NCBI GenBank assembly: GCA_902762495.1 | Contig: CACWOL010000019.1 | Span: 1 to 52,663, forward strand | Reading direction: 5' to 3' | Origin: an uncultured bacterium | Lineage (GTDB): Bacteria; Verrucomicrobiota; Lentisphaeria; Victivallales; UBA1829 | DNA length: 52,663 bases | Shown: positions 7,503-17,443 of the stretch, piece by piece | Layout of the letters: each line of letters begins with the position of its first letter | Numbering within the stretch: the stretch's first letter is position 1 | Translations under genes and position numbers: made by a program | The notes under the pieces: model-generated | Told to the model about the DNA's origin: nothing | The model's database searches: none | Seen by the model: only the letters and a program-made list of their open reading frames with translations

Positions 7503-9329
7503 ATGAGCGACAAACCGCTGCCCGACCTGACCCAACCGAAAAGCAAATGGAGCGTCGGGACGCTGACGTATACCGCCGCCGGACTTGCCGTGCTGTTCGC
7601 CCTGCTGCTGTGGGGCGATTTCGCGTGGTCGATGAAGGACCGCGTAGTCTTCCCGATGACCGTAAAGCTGGCGAAGGAACGGTTCGAGCTGAACGACACG
7701 CTGTACTCCATCCTGATCATTTCGTTCCCGAACTTCACGAACATCTTCCTGATGCCGATCGTGAGCTATCTTTCCGACCGGCACCGCGGCCGCCTGGGAC
7801 GCCGCATCCCCTTCCTGCTCTTCACCACGCCGTTCATCGTGATCGGCCTGCTCGGCATCGGCATGAACGCGGAGATCGGCGGCGTGATCGGAAAGATCAC
7901 GTCGCTGGATGCGCGTGCGGCGGCGCTGGTGGCGTTCTGCGTCTTCTGGGTGCTGTTCGACTTCGGCAACACGCTGGCGTCGGCGATCTTCAACGCCCTG
8001 GTGAACGATGTGGTGCCGCAGCGCATCATCGGGCGGTTCTTCAGTCTCTTCCGCATCATCAGCCTGCTGGCGGGCATCCTCTACAACTACTACCTCTTCG
8101 AACACGCGCTCGACTGGTTCAAATGGATCTTCCTCGTGCTCGGCGCGCTGTATGCCGCGGGCCTGTATTCCATGTGCTTCTTCGTGAAGGAAGGCAAATA
8201 TCCGCCGCCCGAGGAGATCCCCGCAGACAAGAGTAAGTTCCAGCGCGTTTTCGGCGCGCTCATCGATTATTTCCGGCAGTGCTTCTCCGTGCCGTACTAC
8301 CGCTGGATCATCGTCGCGCTCCTGCTGGCGAACATCAGCTTCCATCCCATCAACGACTTCTCCATCCAGTACGCCAAGGCGATCGACGTGCCGGACAGCA
8401 CCTATGGTCAGCTGCTCGCCATCACGTACTGTTTCTCCATCGTGCTGAGCTATCCGCTGGGCGCTCTGGCGGACCGGTTCCATCCGATCCGGACCAGTTT
8501 CGTTTCCCTCGCGGCGTATGCAGTCCTGATGCTTGTCGGCTGGCTGGTGGTCGGCAATCCGTGGCAGAAGGAAATAACCTACCACATCCCGGGACTCATG
8601 TCCGGCTCGAAGACGCTCGTCCTGTCCTCGTTCGCGATCGTGTTCATCATCCACGGCGTGGTGTCCGGGTGCTTCTTCACGCTGTCCAGCTCGCTGCCGC
8701 TGCGTCTCTTCCCCGGCTCGATCTTCGCGCAGTTCGCCTCGGCGAACGCCATGATCCTGGCGCTCGGCACCACGGTCATCGTTCCGGCGTTCGGGTACTT
8801 CCTGGACGTGCAGGACAGCAACTACCATCTGCTGTTCCTGCTGGGCGCGGTGCTGTCGCTGATCTCGGCTGTCGCGTTCGTGAAGATCCATTTCTACTAC
8901 AAGCGGTTCGGCGGCGACGAGAATTACATCGCGCCCGACGTGATGACGCGCGAGAACATCCTGAAGGCCGGTGACAAGTTCCGGACGTTCATCGTTCACG
9001 GCGCGGTGGCGGGCGTCATCGCCGGATGCCTGCTCGGGTACTGGTTCGAAAACCCGACGATCCGGGCGGAGTACAGCTGGGGCAAGTTCTACGGGAACTT
9101 CTTCGAAGTGATACAGCGTCCGTCCTATGAGGTCAAGGAAGATTATCTGGTACGCCGAAGTCCTGATTGTATGGCGATTGACATCAGAATGAAGCCGGTC
9201 CCCGCCCCGGTGCGGCCGTGGCTGCTTTCGGTCGTCACGTTCGGACTGGTCGGGATGTTCCTTGGCGCGCTGATCCCGAACAAACGCCGTCCCGTGAAAC
9301 GCGGTCCGAGCGAGGCGGAAACCGCCTGA
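7503..9329 (+). CDS. MFS transporter, probably sugar or glycoside uptake
   Basis: Integral membrane transporter, 608 aa. About 12 hydrophobic helices and the loop motif SDRHRGRLGRRIPFLL after helix 2 place it in the major facilitator superfamily, near the GPH/MFS_2-like sugar transporters. The region after about residue 470 is longer than usual: two extra hydrophobic segments (AVAGVIAGCLLGYWF and LSVVTFGLVGMFLGALI) flank a soluble stretch, and the protein ends in a basic tail. It is transcribed alone, divergently from the TetR efflux operon. The substrate is not evident; sugar transport is a family-level guess. Confidence 0.85.
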   Translation: MSDKPLPDLTQPKSKWSVGTLTYTAAGLAVLFALLLWGDFAWSMKDRVVFPMTVKLAKERFELNDTLYSILIISFPNFTNIFLMPIVSYLSDRHRGRLGRRIPFLLFTTPFIVIGLLGIGMNAEIGGVIGKITSLDARAAALVAFCVFWVLFDFGNTLASAIFNALVNDVVPQRIIGRFFSLFRIISLLAGILYNYYLFEHALDWFKWIFLVLGALYAAGLYSMCFFVKEGKYPPPEEIPADKSKFQRVFGALIDYFRQCFSVPYYRWIIVALLLANISFHPINDFSIQYAKAIDVPDSTYGQLLAITYCFSIVLSYPLGALADRFHPIRTSFVSLAAYAVLMLVGWLVVGNPWQKEITYHIPGLMSGSKTLVLSSFAIVFIIHGVVSGCFFTLSSSLPLRLFPGSIFAQFASANAMILALGTTVIVPAFGYFLDVQDSNYHLLFLLGAVLSLISAVAFVKIHFYYKRFGGDENYIAPDVMTRENILKAGDKFRTFIVHGAVAGVIAGCLLGYWFENPTIRAEYSWGKFYGNFFEVIQRPSYEVKEDYLVRRSPDCMAIDIRMKPVPAPVRPWLLSVVTFGLVGMFLGALIPNKRRPVKRGPSEAETA

Positions 9330-9363
9330 TCCGTCCGCGCTGAAACAAGCTCAAAAATGAACT

Positions 9364-9405
9364 GCTCCGGTCTCGGTGAAAGTCATCGGGCCGGAGCGTT
9401 TTCCG
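9364..9405 (+). terminator. Terminator of the MFS gene
   Basis: Arms GCTCCGG (9364-9370) and CCGGAGC (9391-9397) with a 20-nt loop, followed by GTTTTCC, 35 nt after the MFS stop. Confidence 0.5.
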
Positions 9406-9421
9406 TTTCCGAAACGGAAAA
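9399..9421. repeat. Perfect 23-bp palindrome upstream of rimO
   Basis: Arms TTTTCCGTTTC and GAAACGGAAAA around one central C, overlapping the T-run of the preceding terminator. It may extend that terminator or be an operator for the rimO transcript; sequence alone does not decide. Confidence 0.55.
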
Positions 9422-9532
9422 CAGCGTCAGAATATGCCGTTTTTTTCCTGAAAAAAACTGGAAAAAAAGCGCTTCGCGTGCTACATTATCTTAATAAAGT
9501 TTTTCGTTTACCCCTGAACGCGGAGATTTTTC

Positions 9533-10930
9533 TTGAAAAAAAACACGGAAGAACAGCAGGCGCGGCCGTATCTGGTGCGTCTGGTCAGCCTCGGCTGCCC
9601 GAAAAACACGGTGGACACGGGTGTGGCCGCCGGAGCCTTGCTCGTGGACGGATTCGGCCTGACCGCCGATGACGACGAGGCGGACGTGATGTGGATCAAC
9701 ACTTGCGCCTTCCTGCTCTCCGCCCGCAAGGAGGCGATGTCGGAGATCAGCCGGGCCTGCGCGTGGAAGAAACGCCGCGCGGGGCGTCTGGTCGTGGTCG
9801 CCGGGTGCCTGCCGCAATGGGACAAGGACGGCGCGGTCCGCGCGAAATATCCGCTGGTCGACGCCTGGGAGGGGATCGATTCGCCCGCCGGGATCGGCGC
9901 GGTATTAAAACGTCTGATCGCCGACAAGCCCGTTCCCGCACGGAAAAAAGTCAAGCCGTGCTCATGGATCTACGATGAAACGACCCCGCGTCTGCCCGTC
10001 GAATCCGCGCATTTCGCCTATCTGAAGATCGCCGACGGCTGTTGCAACTGCTGTACCTACTGCCTGATCCCGTCCATCCGCGGCGCGCTCCGCAGCCGCA
10101 CCGTGGCGTCGGTCGTCGCCGAGGCGAAATCGCTCGTGTCGCAGGGCTACCGCGAACTCATCCTGATCGCGCAGGACACCGGGGCGTTCGGACGCGACCG
10201 TAGCAAAAACGGCAAATCCGAACTGTCGGACCTGCTCGCCGCGCTGGATAAGCTCCCCGGCGAATTCCGCATCCGTCTGATGTACGTGCATCCGGCGTCC
10301 ATCGACGACGCCATGATTAAAGCTTTCAAGAAATGCCGCCGCCTGATCCCGCACATCGAAATGCCGGTCCAGCACGTTTCCGACGCCGTGATGGCCGCGA
10401 TGAACCGTCACATCACGGCGGAACGCCAGTCCGAGGTGATCCGCAAGCTCCGCGAGGCGGGATTCACCATCCGCACCACGCTGATGACCGGATTCCCCGG
10501 CGAGACCGAGGCGGATTTCCAGCAGCTTCTCGACGCGGTGAAGGCCCGCATCTTCTCCCGGATCGGCGTGTTCGCGTTCTCGCCCGAGGACGGCACTCCG
10601 GCGGCATCCATGAATGGGCGCGTCCCCTCGAAGACCGCCGCCGCACGCGCCGCCATGGTCGCCGCCGAACAGGAAAAGATTTCGCGGGAAACGAACCGGG
10701 CGCTGGTCGGACAGACGCTCGAGATCATCCTGGACGAGGACGCCGGACACGGCCGCTGGCGCGGACGCATGCTCATGGACGCCCCGGACATCGACCAGAC
10801 GGTGCATGTATCCAAATGCCCGGCCGGACTTACGGCGGGGATGGCCGTGCCCGTGACCATCACACGGGCGGCCGCATACGATTTGTACGGAACCTATGAA
10901 GGGCGGAAGCCCGGAGGAAAGGCAAAATGA
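9533..10930 (+). CDS. rimO: RimO, ribosomal protein S12 methylthiotransferase
   Basis: Radical-SAM enzyme adding a methylthio group to an aspartate of ribosomal protein S12; 465 aa. The N-terminal MTTase domain has the RimO-specific opening VSLGCPKNTVDT and three cluster cysteines (C22, C58, C92). The radical-SAM cluster is C170-x3-C174-x2-C177, in an unusually Cys-rich stretch (GCCNCCTYC). A C-terminal TRAM domain follows (GQTLEIILDED...). The only suitable start is TTG at 9533, which places the family's N-terminus correctly; no strong ribosome site precedes it. It overlaps pgsA by 4 nt. Confidence 0.95.
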   Translation: MKKNTEEQQARPYLVRLVSLGCPKNTVDTGVAAGALLVDGFGLTADDDEADVMWINTCAFLLSARKEAMSEISRACAWKKRRAGRLVVVAGCLPQWDKDGAVRAKYPLVDAWEGIDSPAGIGAVLKRLIADKPVPARKKVKPCSWIYDETTPRLPVESAHFAYLKIADGCCNCCTYCLIPSIRGALRSRTVASVVAEAKSLVSQGYRELILIAQDTGAFGRDRSKNGKSELSDLLAALDKLPGEFRIRLMYVHPASIDDAMIKAFKKCRRLIPHIEMPVQHVSDAVMAAMNRHITAERQSEVIRKLREAGFTIRTTLMTGFPGETEADFQQLLDAVKARIFSRIGVFAFSPEDGTPAASMNGRVPSKTAAARAAMVAAEQEKISRETNRALVGQTLEIILDEDAGHGRWRGRMLMDAPDIDQTVHVSKCPAGLTAGMAVPVTITRAAAYDLYGTYEGRKPGGKAK

Positions 10931-11529
10931 AACATCTCCCGAACGCGCTCACGATCAGCCGCATCATCCTGATCTTCTGTTTCGTGGTGCTTGCGAACTT
11001 CGACGGCGCGAATCCGACTTGTGTCAAAGTCGGGGAACACACAGCCTATGTCTGCCACGTGATCGCCCTGATCGTGGCGTTCCTGGCGGGCATCACCGAC
11101 CTGCTGGATGGCTACCTCGCCCGAAAGTACCATGTGGAAAGCGATTTCGGCCGCCTGATGGACCCGCTCGCCGACAAGATATTCATCCTTGCGACGTTCA
11201 TCATGATGCTGGACTACGGCATGATCCCCGGCTGGGTGCTGATCGTGATCCTGACCCGCGAGTTCATGGTGACCGGCCTGCGGACGCTGGCATCCTCCAA
11301 AAACGTGATCATTTCCGCCGACCGCTGGGGCAAGATGAAGACCGCCACGCAGATGTTCACGCTGGCGTTCGGCGGGGCGGCATGGATCCACCTCTTCGGA
11401 CTTGACCTCGGCGTGTCGCCCGTGACAATCATCTGGAAATGCCTTCAGGGCGCGGTCGTGCTCATCACGGTCGGTTCCGGCCTGCAATACTTCATCCGCT
11501 ACCGTTCGCTTTTCTGCGACAGCATCTGA
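10927..11529 (+). CDS. pgsA: PgsA, CDP-diacylglycerol-glycerol-3-phosphate 3-phosphatidyltransferase
   Basis: Membrane enzyme making phosphatidylglycerophosphate, the committed step to phosphatidylglycerol and cardiolipin; 200 aa. The CDP-alcohol phosphotransferase motif DG-x2-AR-x8-G-x3-D-x3-D is complete (DGYLARKYH...GRLMDPLAD). Opening MKHLPNALTISRI is typical of the family. Several hydrophobic helices follow. The start ATG overlaps the rimO stop (ATGA), so the two are co-translated. The pairing is probably only an operon convenience. Confidence 0.94.
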   Translation: MKHLPNALTISRIILIFCFVVLANFDGANPTCVKVGEHTAYVCHVIALIVAFLAGITDLLDGYLARKYHVESDFGRLMDPLADKIFILATFIMMLDYGMIPGWVLIVILTREFMVTGLRTLASSKNVIISADRWGKMKTATQMFTLAFGGAAWIHLFGLDLGVSPVTIIWKCLQGAVVLITVGSGLQYFIRYRSLFCDSI

Positions 11530-11565
11530 TTTTCCGAACTTGATTCCTTCAGGAGTTTTGACCGC

Positions 11566-12897
11566 ATGCCCCAGACGATGACATACAGGACGGACGAGAA
11601 TGAACGGAAGAACGTCTTCCGCGCGTATCTGGTCGGCCCGTGCATCCATCCGGCGGACCCGGCGTCCACTGCGGACGACCTGAAGGAGCTCGCCGAACTG
11701 GTCCGCACACTGGAAGTGCCGGTCGCCGGGCAGATCGTCGCCGGACTGAAAGCGCCGAACCCGAAATACTACGTCGGGAGCGGCAAGGCGGAGGAGATCC
11801 GCGACGCGGCGAAGGAGGCGGGGGCGAACGTCGTGATCTTCGACGTCGCGCTCAGTCCGACCCAGCAGAGGAATCTGGAACAGCTCTTCGGCATGAAAGT
11901 GATCGACCGTCAGGAAGTCATTCTGGATATTTTTGCTTCGCGCGCGCGTACTCGCGAAGCCGTGCTTCAGGTCGAGCTCGCCCGCTGCCAGTATTTCCTG
12001 CCCCGCCTGACCGGAGCATGGACGCACCTGTCGCGTCAGCGCGGCGGCGTGACCGGGGCGCGCGGCGGCGGCGAAAAACAGATCGAAATCGACCGGCGCG
12101 AACTCCGCCAGCGCATTTCGGACCTGAAGGCGGAACTCGCGGAGATCCGCAAGCACCGCGGCACCCAGCGGAAGAGCCGGATGCGCGCGAACCTGCCGAA
12201 CGCGGCGATCGCGGGTTACACCAACGCCGGAAAATCCACTCTATTGAACCTGTTGACCGGGGCGGAGGCATACGCCGCCGACCAGCTGTTCGCCACGCTC
12301 GACCCAACGACGCGCGCCCTGACTCTGCCGGACAAGACGCACCTGATCCTGACCGATACCGTCGGATTCGTGCGCAGACTGCCGCACTCGCTGATCGAGG
12401 CGTTCCGCTCCACGCTGGAGGAGGCCGTGCTCGCCGATTTCATCGTGCTGGTGCTCGACGCGTCCAATCCGAACGTCTTCAACCACGTGGAGACCACGCT
12501 GTCCGTGCTGGGCGAACTTGGCGCGGAACGCAAGTCCATCCTCGTGGTCTGTAATAAATGCGACCTCATCACCGATCCGCTGACCCGGATCAAGCTCAAG
12601 AACTCGTTCCCCGACGCCGTCTTCATTTCCTGTCGGACGCGCGAGGGCATCGACGCGCTGCTGGAGGCGCTGTCCGCGAAGTGCGGCGGCCCTTCGGAGA
12701 TATGCCGGGCGGAGATTCCGCCAGAGCGCGCCGACCTCGTGGCGCTTCTGCATGAAAAGGCGCGGATCCTGGAGAGCGCCTACCGTGACGACGGCGTGTT
12801 TGTCGCGACGGTGTCCGTGTCCGGCCGCGAGTCCGGCAAGTTCGCGCCGTTCCTGACCCCGGACGAACCTCAACTGAATCAAACAAACATTTTGTGA
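11566..12897 (+). CDS. hflX: HflX, ribosome-associated GTPase
   Basis: GTPase that binds 50S/70S ribosomes and can rescue or split stalled ribosomes; 443 aa. The N-terminal HflX domain includes PNPKYYVGSGKAEEI and the linker RGGGEKQIEIDRR, a family hallmark. The G domain has G1 GYTNAGKST (about residue 217), G3 DTVGF and G4 NKCD. Start ATG at 11566 with AGGAG upstream. It follows pgsA by 36 nt, same strand. Confidence 0.95.
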   Translation: MPQTMTYRTDENERKNVFRAYLVGPCIHPADPASTADDLKELAELVRTLEVPVAGQIVAGLKAPNPKYYVGSGKAEEIRDAAKEAGANVVIFDVALSPTQQRNLEQLFGMKVIDRQEVILDIFASRARTREAVLQVELARCQYFLPRLTGAWTHLSRQRGGVTGARGGGEKQIEIDRRELRQRISDLKAELAEIRKHRGTQRKSRMRANLPNAAIAGYTNAGKSTLLNLLTGAEAYAADQLFATLDPTTRALTLPDKTHLILTDTVGFVRRLPHSLIEAFRSTLEEAVLADFIVLVLDASNPNVFNHVETTLSVLGELGAERKSILVVCNKCDLITDPLTRIKLKNSFPDAVFISCRTREGIDALLEALSAKCGGPSEICRAEIPPERADLVALLHEKARILESAYRDDGVFVATVSVSGRESGKFAPFLTPDEPQLNQTNIL

Positions 12898-12918
12898 TAG
12901 TAAAACAGGAGAAACACT

Positions 12919-15900
12919 ATGAATATCAAGCGTTCCCGCATTCTGACCGCGCTCGGCATGGCGTTGCTGGCCGGGACTCTGGCCGCGCCGCAGGAGGCCG
13001 CGTCGCAATCGGCGACGGAAGCCTCCTCCACGAGCGCGAACTGGGATATTTTCCGCGCCGGCGGCGACAATATCGAAAAAGGCGACAAACTCTTTGAGGC
13101 CGGGAAATACGAGGAGGCGCTCGACGCCTACACGAAGGCGCTGGCGACGTTCCAGAAACTCCGCACGACCGATCCGAACTGGAACCGTTCCGTCGTGAAC
13201 TACCGCATCACCACGTCCCAGAGCAAAGTCAGCTCCGCCGAACGCAAGGTCAACGAAGCGAAGGCCGCCGCGGCAGGCAAGACCACGACAACAACGACGG
13301 GAGCGAAGCCGTCCAACGAGGCGATCAACCAGCAGGCGATCGCGGAGATCGTGAGCCTGCGCAAACAGGTCGACGACCTCAAGAAACAGGTCGCGGCCAA
13401 TCAGACCGCCGCGGAAAAAGCCAAACAGTCCGCGGAGCAGGCCGCCGCGCTCACAAAGGAAAAGACCGCGCTTCAGAAGCAGGTCAAGGACCTGACCGCC
13501 GAACGCGATGCGCTGAAGGCCGCCGGGGACGCGGACAAGGCCGCCGCCCAGACGAAGGCCGCCGAGGAACTGAAGATGAAACTCGCTCAGACCGAACAGA
13601 AACTCGCCGATGCGGAAAAGGCTTCCGCCGATGCGAAGACGAAGCTCGCCGCTGCCGAGAAGACGGCCGCGGATTCCAAGGCGAAACTTGATGCCGCGGA
13701 AAAGGCTTCCGTCGACGTGAAGGAGAAGCTCGCCGCCGCCGAAAAAGACGTGGCGGAAGCACGGGCGCAGCTCGCCGTTGCGGCTGGCGCCGCCGGCGCC
13801 GCCGATGCCAGTGTCAAGGCTCTGGCAGATGCGAACGCGAAGGTGAAGACCCTGACCGATGCCAATGCGAAGCTGGCCGCCGACCTCGCCGCGCAGAAGA
13901 CCGCTTCGGACAAAGCCGCCGCCGATCTCGCCGTCGCACAGAAGACCGCCGCCGACCGCAAGGCCGCGCTTGATACGCTTCAGGCTTCCTACAATCAGAC
14001 GAAGAAATCCGAATCCGAGCTGAAGCTGAAAGTCGAGGAAAACGCAAAGACCGCCGCCGAGCTCGCCGGAATGAAGAGCACGGCGAGCCAGCTGGAATCC
14101 AAACTCGCCGAAGAGCAGAAGAAATCAGCATCGGCCGAGGCGGAACGCAAGAAACTCGAAGCCGATCTCACGCAGGCGCGCTCCGCTCAGCCGGAAGCCG
14201 TCAAAAAGCTCGAAGCCGACATTGCCGCGCTCAAGAAGCAGAAAGAAACTGATGATGCCAATTCCGCCGAGCTCGCGAAGAAAAACGCGTCGCTCACGGA
14301 AGACGTGACGAAGCTGAACGCGAAAAACAGCGCGCTCACCAATGAGAACAAGGCGTTGAAAGATGCCGTCGCCGAGGCGAGAAAAGCCGCGGCCGCCGGA
14401 GCTCCCGGTGCAGCCGCGGCCGATGCCAAGGCTCTGGCCGATGCGAATGCGAAGGTGAAGACGCTGACCGATGAAAACGCGAAGCTGAAAGCGGACCTTG
14501 ATGCCGCAAAGAAAGGCAGCCTGCCTGCGGCCATTCCGGTCCGTTCCGAGGCTGATGTGAAAGCGCTTGCCGATGCGGACGCGAAGGTGAAGAGCCTGAC
14601 GGATGCGAATGCGAAGCTGACGGCCGACTTGGCAGCTGCGAAAAACGCCGCTTCCAGTGATGCCAATGCCAAGGCGCTTGCCGATGCGAACGCGAAGGTG
14701 AAGACGCTGACCGATGCGAATGCGAAGCTGACAGCCGACCTGAATACGCAGAAGGCCGCGGCTCAGAAGGCGTCCGAAGATGCCGCGGCGAAAGAAGAAG
14801 CCGTCCGGAAAGCAACCGGGACTCTGAACGAGACCAATGCTAAGATGGAAGTCCTGATGGGCGAAAACGCGAAGCTGACGGCCGAGCTGAAGGAACAGAA
14901 AGCCGCCGCGGAAAAGAGCGCTGCCGAGCTTGAATCCGCGAAACAGGCCGCAGCCGAAGCCGCAAACAGGCCCGTCCCGTCCGATGCCGCCGCGAAGATC
15001 GCGTCCCTGACGATTTGGTCGCCGCGAAAGCCGAACTCGACGCCGCGAAGGCCAAAGCCGACAAGGCGAATGTCGCCGCAGCCTCCGCGACTGCGCTTGC
15101 CGCTGCCGAGAAACGCGCCTCCACGCTCGAATCCGACGTGGCGAAGCTCAACGCCGAGATCAAGGACCTGACCGAACAGAACAAGAAACTCGAGGCGGGC
15201 GAAGCCGTCCGGAAATCCCTCGAAGCCGAGAATAAGACGCTGACCGATTCGAAGGCCGCTTCCGAAAAGCGGATCGCCGAACTCAATGCGCAGATCGCCA
15301 AATTCTCCGCCCCCGCTTCGTCCGATGCGCCGGAACTCGCCAAACAGAAGGAGCTGAACGCGTCTCTCACGGCCGCCAATGAAAAACTGACTGCCGAAAA
15401 GACAGCTTCCGCCGAGGCGCTCGCCAAGGCGAACAAAGACCTCGTGGCGGCCCAGGCCCAGCTCGAAAAGCTGAAAATCGACCAGGCGTCCAACTCGGAC
15501 GTCCGCAAGCTGACGGAATCGCTGGAGGACAAGGACGTGCTCCTGAAGAAGAGCTACGCCGAAAAGGAAGCGCTGGAGAAGGAAACCGACGCGTACAAGG
15601 AAAGATGTGAGGCGCTCCAGAATACGCTTTCCAGTCTGCTGTCCACGCAGGCCGAACTGAGCGCGAAAGTCCAGCGTCTTGAGAAGGAAGTCGAACTTCG
15701 CCGCAGAGACCCGAAGGCCGCCGGTTCCGCCGAGCTTCAGGAAAAGAACGATTCCATCTCCGAGCTTCTGAAGGAACGTGCCGCGTTCGACGAGGAAGTG
15801 GCGAAGCTGAAGGCCGAGCTTGATGATGAGCGTGCGCTGTCTTCCCGTTACAAGAAGACTATGAACGCCGCGCGCAACGTGGCCGAGGCCGCGATCGTCG

Positions 15901-16328
15901 AGTCCCGCACGCTTCGTGCCGAACTCAATACCTACCGCCGCAACGACCCGAATGCGAAACCCGAGATCGAAAAGACGGAGAATTCCATCCCCGAGGAACT
16001 GAAGCCGATGTTCGATGACATCATGTCCGGCAGGGAAATCCAGCCGACCGTTTCGGTGGACAAGGGCAAATTCGAGGAGGCCATGAAGGAAGCGCAGAGA
16101 GCCGAAAACGCGAAGGACTTCTCGACCGCGCTGTGGCATTATCTGATCGCCGCGGATACCGATCCCTCGAGCTCGCTCGCCCAGATTTCCCTTGCCCGCG
16201 TCCACTACGCGATGAAACATGCCGACAACGCCCTGAAAGCCTATGAAAAGGCGCTGAAACTGGGCGCGAAACGCGATCCTGAACTGGAAAAAATGCTGAA
16301 GGCGGCCCAGGGGAATTCGGATCAATAA
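12919..16328 (+). pseudogene. Secreted coiled-coil/TPR protein, split by a 1-bp frameshift
   Basis: Two consecutive frames (12919 to about 15011, and about 15012 to 16328) together encode one protein of about 1136 aa. The first begins with a signal peptide (residues 1-30, ending near APQEAASQ), then a TPR-like unit (GDKLFEAGKYEEALDAYTKAL), then a very long Ala/Lys/Glu/Asp-rich coiled coil. Four imperfect repeats of the type ALADANAKVKTLTDANAKL lie near 13825, 14430, 14565 and 14670. The second frame continues the coiled coil and ends in a TPR (DFSTALWHYLIAADTDP...ALKAYEKALKLGA). At 15007-15017 CTGACGATTTG reads LTI in frame 1; one added C would give CTG ACC GAT TTG (LTDL) and restore the heptads. 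It is a frameshift or a sequencing/assembly error. Function unknown; a periplasmic scaffold is a guess. Confidence 0.7.
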
Positions 16329-16353
16329 TCACTTGCCCGACGGAAGGAAACTC

Positions 16354-16431
16354 ATGTCCATTATCGCAATAGCAGCTGTGGTCGTCCTCGGAATTCTCGC
16401 GTTCGCGTTTCTGGGGTTCTTCCGTCATTGA
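16354..16431 (+). CDS. 25-aa single-helix membrane micro-protein
   Basis: Short frame MSIIAIAAVVVLGILAFAFL, then GFFRH and a stop. A GGAAGG ribosome site lies about 6 nt before the ATG, and it fits neatly between the coiled-coil gene and ybaB on the same strand. Nearly the whole peptide is one membrane helix with a basic C-terminal end. Conservation was not tested; a random short frame remains possible. Confidence 0.45.
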   Translation: MSIIAIAAVVVLGILAFAFLGFFRH

Positions 16432-16464
16432 ACCATTGAAAAACAAACCTGAAAGGTATTTACT

Positions 16465-16773
16465 ATGTCTATGTTCGGTTCATTCGGACAGCTCGCTGGA
16501 ATGATGAAGGATTTCCAGGAGCTGAAAAAGAAAATTGAAATCATGAAACAGGAGCTCGCCCAGATGGAGTTCCGCGGCGTAAGCCAGGACGGCACCGTGA
16601 CCGCCGTCGTGAGCGGCGACTGCTTCGTGCGTTCCATCGTGAGCACGGCCGCCAGCCCGAGTCCGCAGGCGACCGCAGAGGCCGTCAACCAGGGCATCGC
16701 GCAGGCGAAAAACGCGATCTCGCAGAAGATCTCCGAGGCGACGGGCGGCCTTCCCGTGCCCGGTCTTTTCTGA
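16465..16773 (+). CDS. ybaB: YbaB/EbfC-family nucleoid-associated protein
   Basis: Small DNA-binding protein, 102 aa, that forms dimers on DNA. The family pattern is clear: N-terminal helix with MMKDFQELKKKIEIMKQELAQ, central strands (GTVTAVVSGDCFVRSI), and C-terminal helix (AVNQGIAQAKNAISQKISE). AAAGG precedes the ATG. It sits directly before recR (22-nt gap), the usual bacterial pairing, normally behind dnaX, which is not present here. Confidence 0.93.
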   Translation: MSMFGSFGQLAGMMKDFQELKKKIEIMKQELAQMEFRGVSQDGTVTAVVSGDCFVRSIVSTAASPSPQATAEAVNQGIAQAKNAISQKISEATGGLPVPGLF

Positions 16774-16795
16774 GCTTATCCGACGGAGTCCGCCG

Positions 16796-17443
16796 ATGTT
16801 TGCGCAGCCGTGGCCGGAACCCCTGGCCGAACTGATCGAAATGCTGAAGAACCTGCCGGGCGTAGGGAAACGCTCCGCCGAACGCATGGCGCTGTCTCTG
16901 TACCTGTGGGACCCGGCGAAACTTGAGGCGCTGGCCGGAAACCTGGCCTCGCTTCACACGCGCATTCATGCGTGCCCGGAATGCGGCAATTTGTCCGACG
17001 CGCCTGACAACGGCCCGTGCGGCATCTGCTCGTCCCCGGTGCGGGACAAGTCCATCATCTGCGTGGTGGAGGACGTGGCGCAGATCCATTCGTTGGAATC
17101 CGCCGGCGTCTTCAAAGGCGTTTACCACGTGCTCGGCGGCCGCATCGCTCCGCTGGAGGGGAAGTTCCCCGAATCGCTCTCCATCCCGCGTCTCGAAGCG
17201 CGCGTCGCCGCGGGCGGCATCCGCGAAATGATCCTGGCGCTGAGTCAGGACATCGAAGGGCAGGCGACCGCCGTCTACCTCGCCAACCGGTTCCAGGGAC
17301 GCGGATTCGCCATCACGCGTCCGGCGCGCGGCCTGCCCGCCGGCTCCGACCTGACCTACGCCGATTCCGCCACGATCGCACTGGCGCTCGACGCACGCAC
17401 GAGCCTGAACCGTCCGAACGAACAGGAGGACACCTCGCGATGA
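16796..17443 (+). CDS. recR: RecR recombination mediator
   Basis: Recombinational repair protein working with RecO (and RecF) to load RecA on gapped DNA; 215 aa. N-terminal helix-hairpin-helix (LKNLPGVGKRSAERMAL), a four-cysteine zinc finger (C60, C63, C75, C78), then the Toprim domain starting IICVVEDVAQIHSLE, with YHVLGG. GGAG ribosome site before the ATG. The stop overlaps the aguB start (ATGA). Confidence 0.96.
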   Translation: MFAQPWPEPLAELIEMLKNLPGVGKRSAERMALSLYLWDPAKLEALAGNLASLHTRIHACPECGNLSDAPDNGPCGICSSPVRDKSIICVVEDVAQIHSLESAGVFKGVYHVLGGRIAPLEGKFPESLSIPRLEARVAAGGIREMILALSQDIEGQATAVYLANRFQGRGFAITRPARGLPAGSDLTYADSATIALALDARTSLNRPNEQEDTSR

